Notes under the pieces: model-generated | Database searches by the model: none | What the model saw: the letters and a program-made list of their open reading frames with translations, nothing else | Told to the model about the DNA's origin: nothing | Translations under genes and position numbers: made by a program | Assembly: GCA_964563495.1 (NCBI GenBank) | Contig: CAZLYK010000205.1 | Span: 1 to 7,286, forward strand | DNA length: 7,286 nt | DNA from: CAZLYK01 sp964563495 | Lineage (GTDB): Bacteria; Acidobacteriota; Blastocatellia; RBC074 | Direction: 5' to 3' | Part shown: positions 1-6,120 of the stretch, piece by piece | How positions within the stretch are numbered: position 1 is the first letter of the stretch | Layout: each line of letters opens with the position of its first letter

Positions 1-333
<333 letters not shown>

Positions 334-543
334 AAATCCTGAGTCACTCAGATGCCTTACCGGCAATCGAATGACCTTTTCATCTGTCGGTCTTTCAAGA
401 CCCGATTCTCAAGGTTTTCGACGAAAAACGCTCTGTCTAGTTTTCAAATATCGCTCTCGAGCTTGACTCGGAAACCATCCCGGTCAACTTCACCGGGGGG
501 CTTTCCCTGTCTGCTTTCGAAGTTTACCTGTGTCTACAGGCAA
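334..543 (-). other. 16S rRNA precursor leader
   Basis: This is the roughly 210-nt stretch between the predicted rRNA transcription start and the mature 16S 5' end. It contains no convincing gene. It holds two small hairpins: 479-497, with a 6-bp stem (CCCGGT/ACCGGG) and 7-nt loop, and 389-402, with a 5-bp stem (GGTCT/AGACC) and 4-nt loop. Neither is followed by a T-run on the minus strand, so they look like leader structure and not terminators. Part of the leader probably pairs with sequence downstream of the 16S gene to form the processing stem, which cannot be tested here. Confidence 0.7.
433..452 (-). promoter_or_regulatory. boxA-like antitermination site in the rRNA leader
   Basis: The minus strand reads GATATTTGAAAACTAGACAG, close to the TTTGAAAACT-type boxA found in many rRNA leaders, where NusB/NusE load the antitermination complex. 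Its place about 100 nt upstream of the mature 16S end suits this role. The call rests on resemblance alone, and the first part of the box deviates from the TGCTCTTT consensus. Confidence 0.5.
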
Positions 544-549
544 ATTCGG

Positions 550-577
550 ATTATACGCCAGGGGCTTTGTTTGTCAA
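550..577 (-). promoter_or_regulatory. rRNA operon promoter (TTGACA-16-TATAAT)
   Basis: On the minus strand a perfect -35 hexamer TTGACA (577-572) and a perfect -10 hexamer TATAAT (555-550) are separated by 16 bp. Transcription should start near 543 and give a leader of about 210 nt before the 16S gene. Both hexamers are exact matches to the housekeeping sigma-70 consensus, as expected for an rRNA promoter. It lies only about 55 bp past the amidohydrolase stop codon on the same strand. Confidence 0.85.
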
Positions 578-579
578 CA

Positions 580-611
580 GCTAATTTGAAATATTTTGAA
601 AATTTCTTAGC
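580..611 (-). promoter_or_regulatory. AT-rich UP-like element upstream of the rRNA promoter
   Basis: This stretch directly upstream of the -35 box is strikingly AT-rich within a GC-rich region, with A/T tracts as in UP elements bound by the RNA polymerase alpha C-terminal domain. It can also fold into an imperfect hairpin (outer arms GCTAA/TTAGC, inner arms GAAAT/ATTTC), so it might weakly help end the amidohydrolase transcript. No better terminator is seen between the two genes. Confidence 0.5.
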
Positions 612-631
612 TCTTGGTTATCCGGGTGTGT

Positions 632-2326
632 CTAGCGGTGTTGGTAGGCGATCTCGCCGTTAATCACCGTCATGGTGCAGCGCGCTTGAAGGATCTGTGG
701 TTCGGGTATCTTCATGATGTCGGCCGAGAGGACGGTCAGGTCGGCGAGTTTCCCGGTCTCGATCGAGCCCCTGATCTTCTCTTCAAAGGCGGCATAAGCG
801 GGCCAGATGGTGAACATCTTGAGTGCCTGTTCGCGGGTGACGGCCTCTTCGGGGTGCCAGCCCTTGCCGGAAAATCCTTTTTGATCTTTGCGGGCGACCG
901 CGGCGTAGAATTCGATCATCGGCTCGCCGCGCTCGACGGGGGCGTCTGAGCCGCCGGCGATGATCGCGCCGGTGCGGATCAGGCTCTGCCAGGCATAGGC
1001 GCCCTTGAGGCGATCCAGGCCGAGGCGGCTGACGGCAAAATGCAGGTCGCCGATCGCGTGTGAGGGTTGCATGGAAGCGATCACGCCCAGTTTTGCCAAT
1101 CTGGGCAGGTCGTCCGGGTGCAGGATCTGGGCGTGTTCAATCCGCCAGCGCGGCTCGGCGAGCTTGCGCTGAGCGGCCGGGACGGCGGCGAATGCCTTCT
1201 CATATAGATCCAGGATGACGCGGTTGGCGCGGTCGCCTATGGCGTGTGTCTCGACCTGTATTCCGGCCTTCAGGGCATCCAGGAGCATGGCGTAGACCGC
1301 ATCCTCTTTCTGAGTCAGGAAGCCGGAGGTATTGTGATCGGCGTAAGGCTCAAGCAGTGCGGCCCCCTTCGAGCCGAGGGCGCCGTCCAGAACGACCTTG
1401 ATCGTACGCAGGGTGAAACGCGGATCCGGCTCGCTCGTGATCGGGCCTGCTTTGATCAACCTGGCTGAGGCTGCGCCGGGGCCGTGAACGGCCTGATAGA
1501 TTCGGAGCTTGATCTTTCCCTCGCCGTATAGCTTTCTGATCATGTCGACGTCGCCATAGCTGCCCCCCGCATTCTGAATCTGGGTCCAGCCCAGTTCGAT
1601 GCTGCGTTTGACGCCGAGCAGGATCGCCTGCTCGGCCTGCTCGCGCGTAGGCGCGGGTATGCGCATGGAGACGCGGCCCTGCGCTCGATCGAGCAGCATC
1701 CCGTTCGGCTCGCCCGTCTGCTGATCGCGCATGATCTCGCCGCCGTCCGGGTCCGGCGTCTGACGGTCTATCCCGGCGAGCTTGAGAGCCGCGCTGTTGG
1801 CCACTCCGCCGTGACCATCGGAGCGAACCAGGTAGACCGGATTGTTTGGTGCAATCTTGTCCAGATCCGATCGTGTCGGAAAGACCGGGGGAGTCCAGAA
1901 AGTTTCTATCCAGCCGCGCCCGGTCACCCATTCGCCCGGCTGAGCCTGTGCTACCCTCGCTTTGATCCGGGTGAGAAAATCATCGAGCGAGGTCGAGCCT
2001 TCAAGGTTGAGGGTCATCTCGCGCTGCCCGACGCCGGAGAGGTGATAGTGCGAGTCGGTGAGGCCCGGAACCACGGTCGCTCCGCGCAGATCTATGATCT
2101 TTGTTTGTCGACCCTCGTATTTTTTGACCTCTTTATTCGAACCGACAAAGACGATGAGGTTAGCTTTGATCGCGACGGCTTCGGCTGTCGGCTGTCGATC
2201 GTTGACGGGATAGACCACGCCGTTTTTGAGCACCAGGTCGGCCGGCTCGATCGTCGCCCTCCCGGTCGCCCGGCTCGACGTCAAGGCGGCAACCAGTAGA
2301 AACCATAACACCAGTCTTTTAGCCAT
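632..2326 (-). CDS. exported metal-dependent amidohydrolase, amidohydrolase-3 (YtcJ-like) family
   Basis: A 564-residue hydrolase, of usual length for COG1574/PF07969 enzymes, which cleave amide or similar C-N bonds with a TIM-barrel metal centre. Visible motifs are the strand-1 DSHYHL (metal ligands His93 and His95), IKVVLDGALGSKG (about 309-321), ETHAIGD (His361), RIEHAQ (His398) and GGSDAP (Asp461), so the active site looks intact. The C-terminal KLADLTVLSADI is the usual closing strand of the composite sandwich domain. The N-terminus, MAKRLVLWFLLVAALTSS, is a signal peptide probably cleaved after about residue 23, with no lipobox. I chose the ATG at 2326 because GGGGGA lies 4-5 nt upstream and the signal peptide starts there. 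Longer starts at 2338 and 2398 would add 4 or 24 residues before the signal. The substrate cannot be told from sequence; the family includes N-substituted formamide deformylase. It is divergent from the sigma-factor gene and precedes the rRNA operon. Confidence 0.9.
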   Translation of the reverse strand: MAKRLVLWFLLVAALTSSRATGRATIEPADLVLKNGVVYPVNDRQPTAEAVAIKANLIVFVGSNKEVKKYEGRQTKIIDLRGATVVPGLTDSHYHLSGVGQREMTLNLEGSTSLDDFLTRIKARVAQAQPGEWVTGRGWIETFWTPPVFPTRSDLDKIAPNNPVYLVRSDGHGGVANSAALKLAGIDRQTPDPDGGEIMRDQQTGEPNGMLLDRAQGRVSMRIPAPTREQAEQAILLGVKRSIELGWTQIQNAGGSYGDVDMIRKLYGEGKIKLRIYQAVHGPGAASARLIKAGPITSEPDPRFTLRTIKVVLDGALGSKGAALLEPYADHNTSGFLTQKEDAVYAMLLDALKAGIQVETHAIGDRANRVILDLYEKAFAAVPAAQRKLAEPRWRIEHAQILHPDDLPRLAKLGVIASMQPSHAIGDLHFAVSRLGLDRLKGAYAWQSLIRTGAIIAGGSDAPVERGEPMIEFYAAVARKDQKGFSGKGWHPEEAVTREQALKMFTIWPAYAAFEEKIRGSIETGKLADLTVLSADIMKIPEPQILQARCTMTVINGEIAYQHR

Positions 2327-2365
2327 ATCATCCCCCATTGGATTCCGGATCTGCTCGTTCGGTGA

Positions 2366-2404
2366 ATAGATCCTGTAATCTTGCATGAAACTTGTCAATC
2401 CTGG
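2366..2404. repeat. degenerate copy of the CAGGATT-type intergenic repeat
   Basis: This stretch contains GATCCTGTAATCTTG and, a few bases on, CTTGTCAATCCTGG. The second block matches CTTGTCAAATCCTGCAC at the right end of the window with one base missing and a final mismatch. It therefore looks like a decayed member of the repeat family at 5119-5238 and 7223-7286. It lies just upstream of the amidohydrolase start and contains a minus-strand TTGACA. Confidence 0.45.
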
Positions 2405-2431
2405 CCGGGGGGAAATTTATTTTATGCCGGG

Positions 2432-2460
2432 GGAAGAAAATTGTGACCTCGCCCGTCTAA
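2432..2460 (+). promoter_or_regulatory. candidate ECF-type promoter for the sigma / anti-sigma genes
   Basis: GGAAGA (2432-2437) and CGTCTAA (2454-2460) are separated by 16 nt. This resembles the GGAAC...CGTC/GTCTAA layout recognised by group IV (ECF) sigma factors, which usually transcribe their own gene. It ends about 30 bp before the sigma-factor start codon, leaving room for a short 5' leader. The -35 box matches only partly (GGAAGA where GGAACT is usual). Confidence 0.45.
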
Positions 2461-2490
2461 AGGATCAGTAGAAGCGAGGGAGTAAAGAGA

Positions 2491-3153
2491 GTGGAGAGAC
2501 GCGCCACGATGAATGAAAAAGAGAGCGAAGGGCACCTGATCGACGCCTGCCGGCGCGGGGACGGCGAGGCTTTTAGAGAGCTTTTCGAGGTCTATCAACA
2601 CCGTGTCTGGTCGATTGCGCTTTACTACAGCGGCGATGAAGCGGCGGCGCACGATATCTCACAGCAGGTCTTTCTCAAGCTCTTCACCTCGATCGGCCAG
2701 TTTAGAGGTGAGGCGAACTTCGCGACCTGGCTCTACCGGCTGGTAGTCAATGCTTGCCAGGATGAACGGCGCAGGAGGCGCAGATTTATCTCTTTCGATT
2801 TTTTGAGATCGGGCGACCATGGAGAGAGAGAAATGGACTTGAAAGGGCTCACTCAGAAAGATCATGAAGACCTGAGTTCGGGGCGCTTGCCGCGGCCGGC
2901 GGGGAATTCGACACAAGAGGAGCACTACTCCCAGCTGGAGATATCCGAGGCGATTAAAGCTGCTCTCAAACAACTCAATCCAAAACTGAGAATGGCCATC
3001 CTGCTCAAATATTTCGAGGGTCTCTCATATCAGGAGATGGCGGGAGTGCTGGGTTGTTCGACCGGCACTGTGGCGTCGCGGCTCAACCGGGGTCACAAGG
3101 AGCTGGCGCGCGCCCTGGCGCACCTGCGCGGTGCATTCCAGATCAACGAGTGA
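2491..3153 (+). CDS. ECF (group IV) RNA polymerase sigma factor
   Basis: A 220-residue sigma-70 family factor with only regions 2 and 4. Region 2 spans about residues 26-98. It includes HDISQQVFLKLF (region 2.2, core polymerase contact) and FRGEANFATWLYRLVVNAC (regions 2.3/2.4, -10 recognition), ending in a strongly basic DERRRRRRF. Region 4 spans about 150-210, with the pattern LNPKLRMAILLKYFEGLSYQ and the helix-turn-helix MAGVLGCSTGTVASRLNRG that reads the -35 box. The linker of about 50 residues (99-148) is polar and rather long. The start is uncertain: GTG at 2491 has GAGGGAG 8 nt upstream, while ATG at 2509 gives a protein six residues shorter with a poorer ribosome binding site. The gene ends 12 nt before the anti-sigma gene, so the two are almost certainly co-transcribed and the anti-sigma factor is its likely inhibitor. 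Its regulon is unknown beyond a probable promoter of its own. Confidence 0.95.
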   Translation: MERRATMNEKESEGHLIDACRRGDGEAFRELFEVYQHRVWSIALYYSGDEAAAHDISQQVFLKLFTSIGQFRGEANFATWLYRLVVNACQDERRRRRRFISFDFLRSGDHGEREMDLKGLTQKDHEDLSSGRLPRPAGNSTQEEHYSQLEISEAIKAALKQLNPKLRMAILLKYFEGLSYQEMAGVLGCSTGTVASRLNRGHKELARALAHLRGAFQINE

Positions 3154-3165
3154 GGTTTAAAGAGG

Positions 3166-4347
3166 ATGTTCGGGAATCACGTCAATCAAGAGCTCTCGGC
3201 TTACTGCCACGGGGAAATCTCGCCGGATCGGGCGCGCCTGGTAGCCGAGCACCTCTTGCACTGCCGGCGCTGTCGCGAAGAGTACGAGGAGATCAGGTTC
3301 GGCGTCCATCTGGCCGGCCATCTGAGAGAGGAGAAAGCGCCGGAGGGAATGTGGAGCGAGTTGGAGCGGGAACTGAGAAGTCGGGACTGGGGGAAGGGGC
3401 GACAGGGCGACGGGGCGAAAAGTCGATGGTTTGGGCTCTCCCCTTTTCAGGTTGCGGCTGCGTGCGCGACATCAATTCTGATCATCGGGTTCGTCACATT
3501 TGGGATCTACAGGCGAGGACAGGCTCCGCCGATGGAAAACAGGCCGTCATGGGAGGTAACGAAGATCGAGGGGGAGCCGGTAATCGGGCGGGAGAAGATT
3601 GGCGCGACGGGCCGTCTCGCCGTCGGCGACTGGCTGGTCACGGACGATTCGTCGCGCGCCCAGATCAGCGTCGGGCAGATCGGCGAGGTGTTGGTCGAGC
3701 CGAACTCGCGGATCAGTCTGCTGCAGATGCGCGACGAAGAGCACCGGTTGGCGCTCAAGCGAGGCAAAATGGAGGCCCTCATCTGGGCGGCGCCCGGGAA
3801 GTTCTATGTCGATACTCCTTCGGCCGTCGCGGTCGATCTGGGGTGCTCGTACACGCTCGAAGTCAACGATGACGGGGTGGGAATCTTGCGCGTCACCTCG
3901 GGCTGGGTGGCGTTTGAGTGGGAGGGCCGTGAATCTTTTGTCCCGGCCCAAGCCATGTGCATCACACGTCCCGAGCGGGGCCCCGGTACGCCCTACTTCA
4001 GCGACGCAGCGGTTGCCCTGCGAAGCGCGCTCGAGCGGTTCGACACCGCGCACCCCTCAGATCCGGGGCGTCTGGAGGCGCTCAACCTTGTCCTTTCCAA
4101 AGCGCGCAGAAATGATGCGCTGACGCTCTGGCACCTCCTCACCCGGACCGAAGAAAACGAGCGCCCTCTCGTTTTCGACCGCCTGGCAAAGCTCATCCCG
4201 CCGCCCGCCAAAGTCACGCGGGAGGGCATCCTGCGCGGAGACCGCTCGATGATCGACGCGTGGTGGGATGCGCTGGAATTGGGCGACACCGAATGGTGGC
4301 GGTTATGGAAAGGTCCGCCGCCAACGCAAAACAACCGGCAGAATTAA
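3166..4347 (+). CDS. transmembrane anti-sigma factor: zinc-binding head plus FecR-like periplasmic domain
   Basis: A 393-residue single-pass membrane protein that probably holds the upstream ECF sigma factor inactive. The cytoplasmic head (residues 1-60) has the zinc-binding anti-sigma (ZAS) signature H-x3-C-x2-C (His29, Cys33, Cys36) in HLLHCRRC, with an additional Cys14. One hydrophobic helix follows at about 93-115. The outside portion has a FecR-type domain at about 147-255, seen in LAVGDWLVTDDSSRAQISVG, EVLVEPNSRISL and the later VDTPSAVAVDLGCSYTLEV. The C-terminal 110 residues look helical and end in a tryptophan-rich stretch (W366, W367, W377, W378, W381). Classical FecR proteins lack a zinc head, so this is a fused design. 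The ATG at 3166 follows AAAGAGG immediately, and the better spaced GAGG of the sigma stop region (3152-3155) may serve as ribosome binding site. The signal sensed is unknown, and no TonB receptor gene is nearby. Confidence 0.88.
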   Translation: MFGNHVNQELSAYCHGEISPDRARLVAEHLLHCRRCREEYEEIRFGVHLAGHLREEKAPEGMWSELERELRSRDWGKGRQGDGAKSRWFGLSPFQVAAACATSILIIGFVTFGIYRRGQAPPMENRPSWEVTKIEGEPVIGREKIGATGRLAVGDWLVTDDSSRAQISVGQIGEVLVEPNSRISLLQMRDEEHRLALKRGKMEALIWAAPGKFYVDTPSAVAVDLGCSYTLEVNDDGVGILRVTSGWVAFEWEGRESFVPAQAMCITRPERGPGTPYFSDAAVALRSALERFDTAHPSDPGRLEALNLVLSKARRNDALTLWHLLTRTEENERPLVFDRLAKLIPPPAKVTREGILRGDRSMIDAWWDALELGDTEWWRLWKGPPPTQNNRQN

Positions 4348-4359
4348 TGGGACCCCCTG

Positions 4360-4372
4360 GATCCTGTCTATT
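4360..4372 (-). repeat. 13-bp fragment matching the intergenic repeat, inverted
   Basis: GATCCTGTCTATT is the exact reverse complement of positions 5112-5124, the start of the repeat at the far end of the next gene. The exported-protein gene is therefore bracketed by inverted 13-mers. It may be a remnant of the same repeat family, but a 13-bp match alone could be chance. Confidence 0.3.
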
Positions 4373-4396
4373 CCGCATCAATCTCAACCAGCAGAC

Positions 4397-4403
4397 AAGG
4401 AGG
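4397..4403 (+). promoter_or_regulatory. strong ribosome binding site deciding the start at 4412
   Basis: AAGGAGG lies 8 nt before the ATG at 4412. It is the best Shine-Dalgarno match in the window. It fixes the start of the exported protein and rules out the upstream in-frame ATG at 4268, which overlaps the anti-sigma gene. It also suggests this protein is made in larger amounts than its regulators. Confidence 0.85.
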
Positions 4404-4411
4404 AAAGATTC

Positions 4412-5116
4412 ATGTCCAGCAAGATATTTCGCTCAATCATGCTCGCCGCTGCGCTGTATGCGGTGATCACAACCTGCCAACAAGTCGCGCTGGCCGGGCC
4501 GCCGTTGATCTGTCATCCGATCGAGATCGGCACTGCCAAATCGCTGCCCTGGACCGGCCCTAACTGGAGGGACGTCAAGCGCGATTACGACAGCAACCGC
4601 CTGGTCGACGACACGCTCGCGCTGCTCACGCCGGAGACGCCGGTGATAGTCCGTATGGAGACGCTGCGCCGCGCCACCGTATACGCCATGTGGTCGAAGC
4701 TCGATCGCGAGGTCGGCTACAGCTTAAAGAATACCAAGGTGGCCGACGAACTGCTGGCGCGCCTGACCGAGCGGGTCAAATCGGCGATGAGGAACAATCA
4801 ATCGGCGGCGCTCGCGCTCTTCGACGCCGGTTACCTGATCGAATCTTACCGGCAGGCGTCGCCGCAAACTGAAGCCCAGGCCATGGCTAAGCTGGATGGA
4901 TACGGGATGGTGCGTAAAGCGGCGGGTCTGCGCGGGAACGACGCCGAGATACAGTTTGCACTGGCGCTGATCAGCATTCATCCGAGACAGCCGCTCCACG
5001 AAGAGCATCTGCGTAAAGCAATCAATGGGGCTCAGGAAGGCTCGCTGCTGGCGAAAAACCTGGTCACTCATTTCAGCGATCGCGGCCGCAGCCTCTCGGC
5101 GCTGCGCAACCAATAG
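4412..5116 (+). CDS. exported helical protein of unknown function, in the sigma / anti-sigma unit
   Basis: A 234-residue protein that I do not recognise as a named family. The N-terminus is a clear signal peptide (MSSKIFRSIMLAAALYAVIT, then ...ALA) with probable cleavage after Ala28, so the mature protein begins GPPLICHPIEIG and lies in the periplasm or outside the cell. The ICHP motif (Cys34, His35) just after the cleavage site and the following SLPW look like a family signature. From about residue 60 to the end the sequence is largely amphipathic helix without transmembrane segments, perhaps a helical-repeat fold. No catalytic motif is seen. Its start is fixed by AAGGAGG 8 nt upstream. It follows the anti-sigma gene by 64 nt on the same strand with no terminator between, so it is probably controlled by that sigma factor, either as a target or as the partner sensed by the anti-sigma outer domain. 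That link is inference. Confidence 0.85.
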   Translation: MSSKIFRSIMLAAALYAVITTCQQVALAGPPLICHPIEIGTAKSLPWTGPNWRDVKRDYDSNRLVDDTLALLTPETPVIVRMETLRRATVYAMWSKLDREVGYSLKNTKVADELLARLTERVKSAMRNNQSAALALFDAGYLIESYRQASPQTEAQAMAKLDGYGMVRKAAGLRGNDAEIQFALALISIHPRQPLHEEHLRKAINGAQEGSLLAKNLVTHFSDRGRSLSALRNQ

Positions 5117-5152
5117 ACAGGATCGACAGGATTATTGCAGGATTAAACAAGA
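5112..5152 (+). repeat. CAGGATT-type repeat copy 1, beginning at a stop codon
   Basis: This segment begins AATAGACAGGATCGACAGG and includes the TAG stop of the exported-protein gene (5114-5116). It aligns without gaps to 7223-7263 at 35 of 41 positions. It is built of near-repeated CAGGATT units spaced about 9-12 nt apart. Its bases 5119-5151 are also the left arm of the long inverted repeat. Confidence 0.8.
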
Positions 5153-5238
5153 CGCCTTAGGGAAAAATGATCGTGGTTAAGACTATGACCTCTCCCCTGA
5201 AACATCTTGTTTAATCCTGCAATAATCCTGTCGATCCT
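5119..5238. repeat. perfect 33-bp inverted repeat with a 54-nt spacer
   Basis: The left arm 5119-5151 (starting AGGATCGACAGG) and the right arm 5206-5238 (ending CCTGTCGATCCT) are exact reverse complements over 33 bp, separated by 5152-5205. The left arm starts two bases after a stop codon. RNA from either strand would fold into a very stable stem. The right arm is followed on the plus strand by a T-rich stretch (TTCCTCTTTTATT), so the element might end transcription of the upstream unit. The spacer holds no gene and does not resemble a transposase. Alternatives are a small palindromic mobile element or a remnant of one. Confidence 0.9.
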
Positions 5239-5249
5239 TTCCTCTTTTA

Positions 5250-5279
5250 TTGACGTCCGCGTCAGGCGCAAAGTAGTAT
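5250..5279 (+). promoter_or_regulatory. candidate promoter for the GNAT / racemase genes
   Basis: TTGACG (5250-5255) and TAGTAT (5274-5279) are separated by 18 bp, matching 5 and 4 of 6 consensus bases. Transcription would begin about 5 nt before the ATG at 5291, giving a nearly leaderless message. This fits the lack of a clear Shine-Dalgarno sequence there. It lies just outside the inverted repeat. The evidence is motif-only and weak. Confidence 0.3.
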
Positions 5280-5290
5280 CCATAGGCGAT

Positions 5291-6082
5291 ATGAGATTTG
5301 ACGCCAAAACGGTCGAGACGGCTATTGAGCAGTACACCATCCGCCAATGCACGAGCTTCGCAGACTTCGCCTTGTGCATAGATCTGCAGCGAAAAGTCTG
5401 GGAGTTCGCCGACCTGGACATCACGCCGCTGCGCTCTTTCGTGATCAATCTGAACAGTGGAGGAATGACCTACGGGGCTTTCGATCAGGCCAGTCGCCTG
5501 CTCGGCTTCGCGCACGCGCTGCCGGCCTTCGATCAAGAGCTGAGACCCTATTATTATTCGCAGATGCTGGCGGTCGATCCCGAGTTCCAAAACGTCGGCA
5601 TCGGTCTCAAGCTCAAGCTCGCTCAGCGCGACCATGCATTGGGTGCGGGCGTGGCGCTGATCACCTGGACCTTCGACCCCCTTCAATCGCGCAATGCCTA
5701 CCTGAACATCGTCAAACTCGGCGGCGTGGTGCGCAGGTACAAAGTCAACTACTATGGGAACCTGAGCACGAGCGCGCTCCATCGCGGCCTCGACACGGAC
5801 CGGTTGTTCGTCGATTGGTGGGTCGGGTCGCAGCGCGTAGCCGGTGCGCTCTCCGGCCGACACCCGGCCGGAGAGCCGGCGGCGTTTGTCGATGTCCCGC
5901 GTGAGATCGAGCTGATCAAGCGCCGCGACATGGAGGAAGCCAGCCGCTGGCAGATCCAGGTTCGCTCACAGTTTCTCGAATGCCTGAGCCGGGGGCTCTA
6001 CTGCGCCGGTTTTGAAGGCGATCCGGGCGGCGGTCATAGCCGTTATCTATTTTTCAAGGACGATCATCAAGAGGAGAGATGA
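5291..6082 (+). CDS. GNAT-family N-acyltransferase (COG3375 type), probable amino-acid N-succinyltransferase
   Basis: A 263-residue acyl-CoA-dependent N-acyltransferase. The GNAT core spans about residues 14-150: SQMLAVDPEFQ is the beta-4 strand leading to the acyl-CoA-binding loop QNVGIGLKLK (about 100-109), followed by ITWTFDPLQSRNAYLNIVKLGG and RRYKVNYYG, which I recognise as typical of COG3375. The C-terminal 100 residues are the extension usual in this family. It sits directly upstream of an NSAR/OSBS enzyme. In Geobacillus a GNAT protein in this context is reported to succinylate D-amino acids using succinyl-CoA, so the same role is likely here, although acetyl-CoA or another donor cannot be excluded. 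The ATG at 5291 is the first good start. An in-frame TTG at 5207 would place the first residues inside the repeat and is unlikely. Only a weak AGGCGAT precedes the ATG. Confidence 0.85.
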   Translation: MRFDAKTVETAIEQYTIRQCTSFADFALCIDLQRKVWEFADLDITPLRSFVINLNSGGMTYGAFDQASRLLGFAHALPAFDQELRPYYYSQMLAVDPEFQNVGIGLKLKLAQRDHALGAGVALITWTFDPLQSRNAYLNIVKLGGVVRRYKVNYYGNLSTSALHRGLDTDRLFVDWWVGSQRVAGALSGRHPAGEPAAFVDVPREIELIKRRDMEEASRWQIQVRSQFLECLSRGLYCAGFEGDPGGGHSRYLFFKDDHQEER

Positions 6083-6106
6083 ATGCGGAATTTTCATCCC
6101 GCATTC
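6081..6106 (+). other. 8-bp hairpin at the GNAT / racemase gene junction
   Basis: GAATGCGG (6081-6088) and CCGCATTC (6099-6106) are exact reverse complements around a 10-nt loop. The hairpin lies between the GNAT stop codon and the racemase ATG at 6121, or inside the racemase reading frame if the ATG at 6079 is used. It has no T-run after it and so does not look like a terminator. It could influence translation of the second gene. Confidence 0.6.
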
Positions 6107-6120
6107 GGCAATCAAATTTT

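Noticed and set aside
352..663. Open reading frame in the rRNA leader and promoter region
   Set aside because: It covers leader, boxA-like site and promoter; it has no ribosome binding site and no recognisable protein features.
2327..2398. 24-residue N-terminal extension of the amidohydrolase
   Set aside because: The signal peptide begins at the ATG at 2326, which has GGGGGA at proper spacing; the extension runs into repeat-like sequence.
2375..2398. TTGACA on the minus strand as a promoter for the amidohydrolase
   Set aside because: No -10 box better than 3 of 6 matches stands at 15-18 bp, and the hexamer lies within repeat-like sequence, so I do not call a promoter.
3054..3872. Plus-strand open reading frame of 272 codons overlapping the sigma and anti-sigma genes
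   Set aside because: It is a shadow frame rich in Arg/Gly/Ala from GC-rich codons, and both real genes are clear in other frames.
4268..4411. 48-residue upstream extension of the exported protein
   Set aside because: It overlaps the end of the anti-sigma gene and would bury the signal peptide; AAGGAGG fixes the start at 4412.
5152..5205. Insertion sequence between the inverted arms
   Set aside because: The 54-nt spacer is far too short to encode a transposase and no target-site duplication was seen; a non-autonomous element remains possible but unproven.
5112..5238. CRISPR array made of the CAGGATT-type repeats
   Set aside because: Units are short, unequal and inverted, with no run of uniform repeats separated by unique spacers and no cas gene.
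5183..5863. Minus-strand open reading frame of 226 codons opposite the GNAT gene
   Set aside because: The GNAT protein has clear family motifs in its frame; the antisense frame shows no domain and ends inside the inverted repeat.
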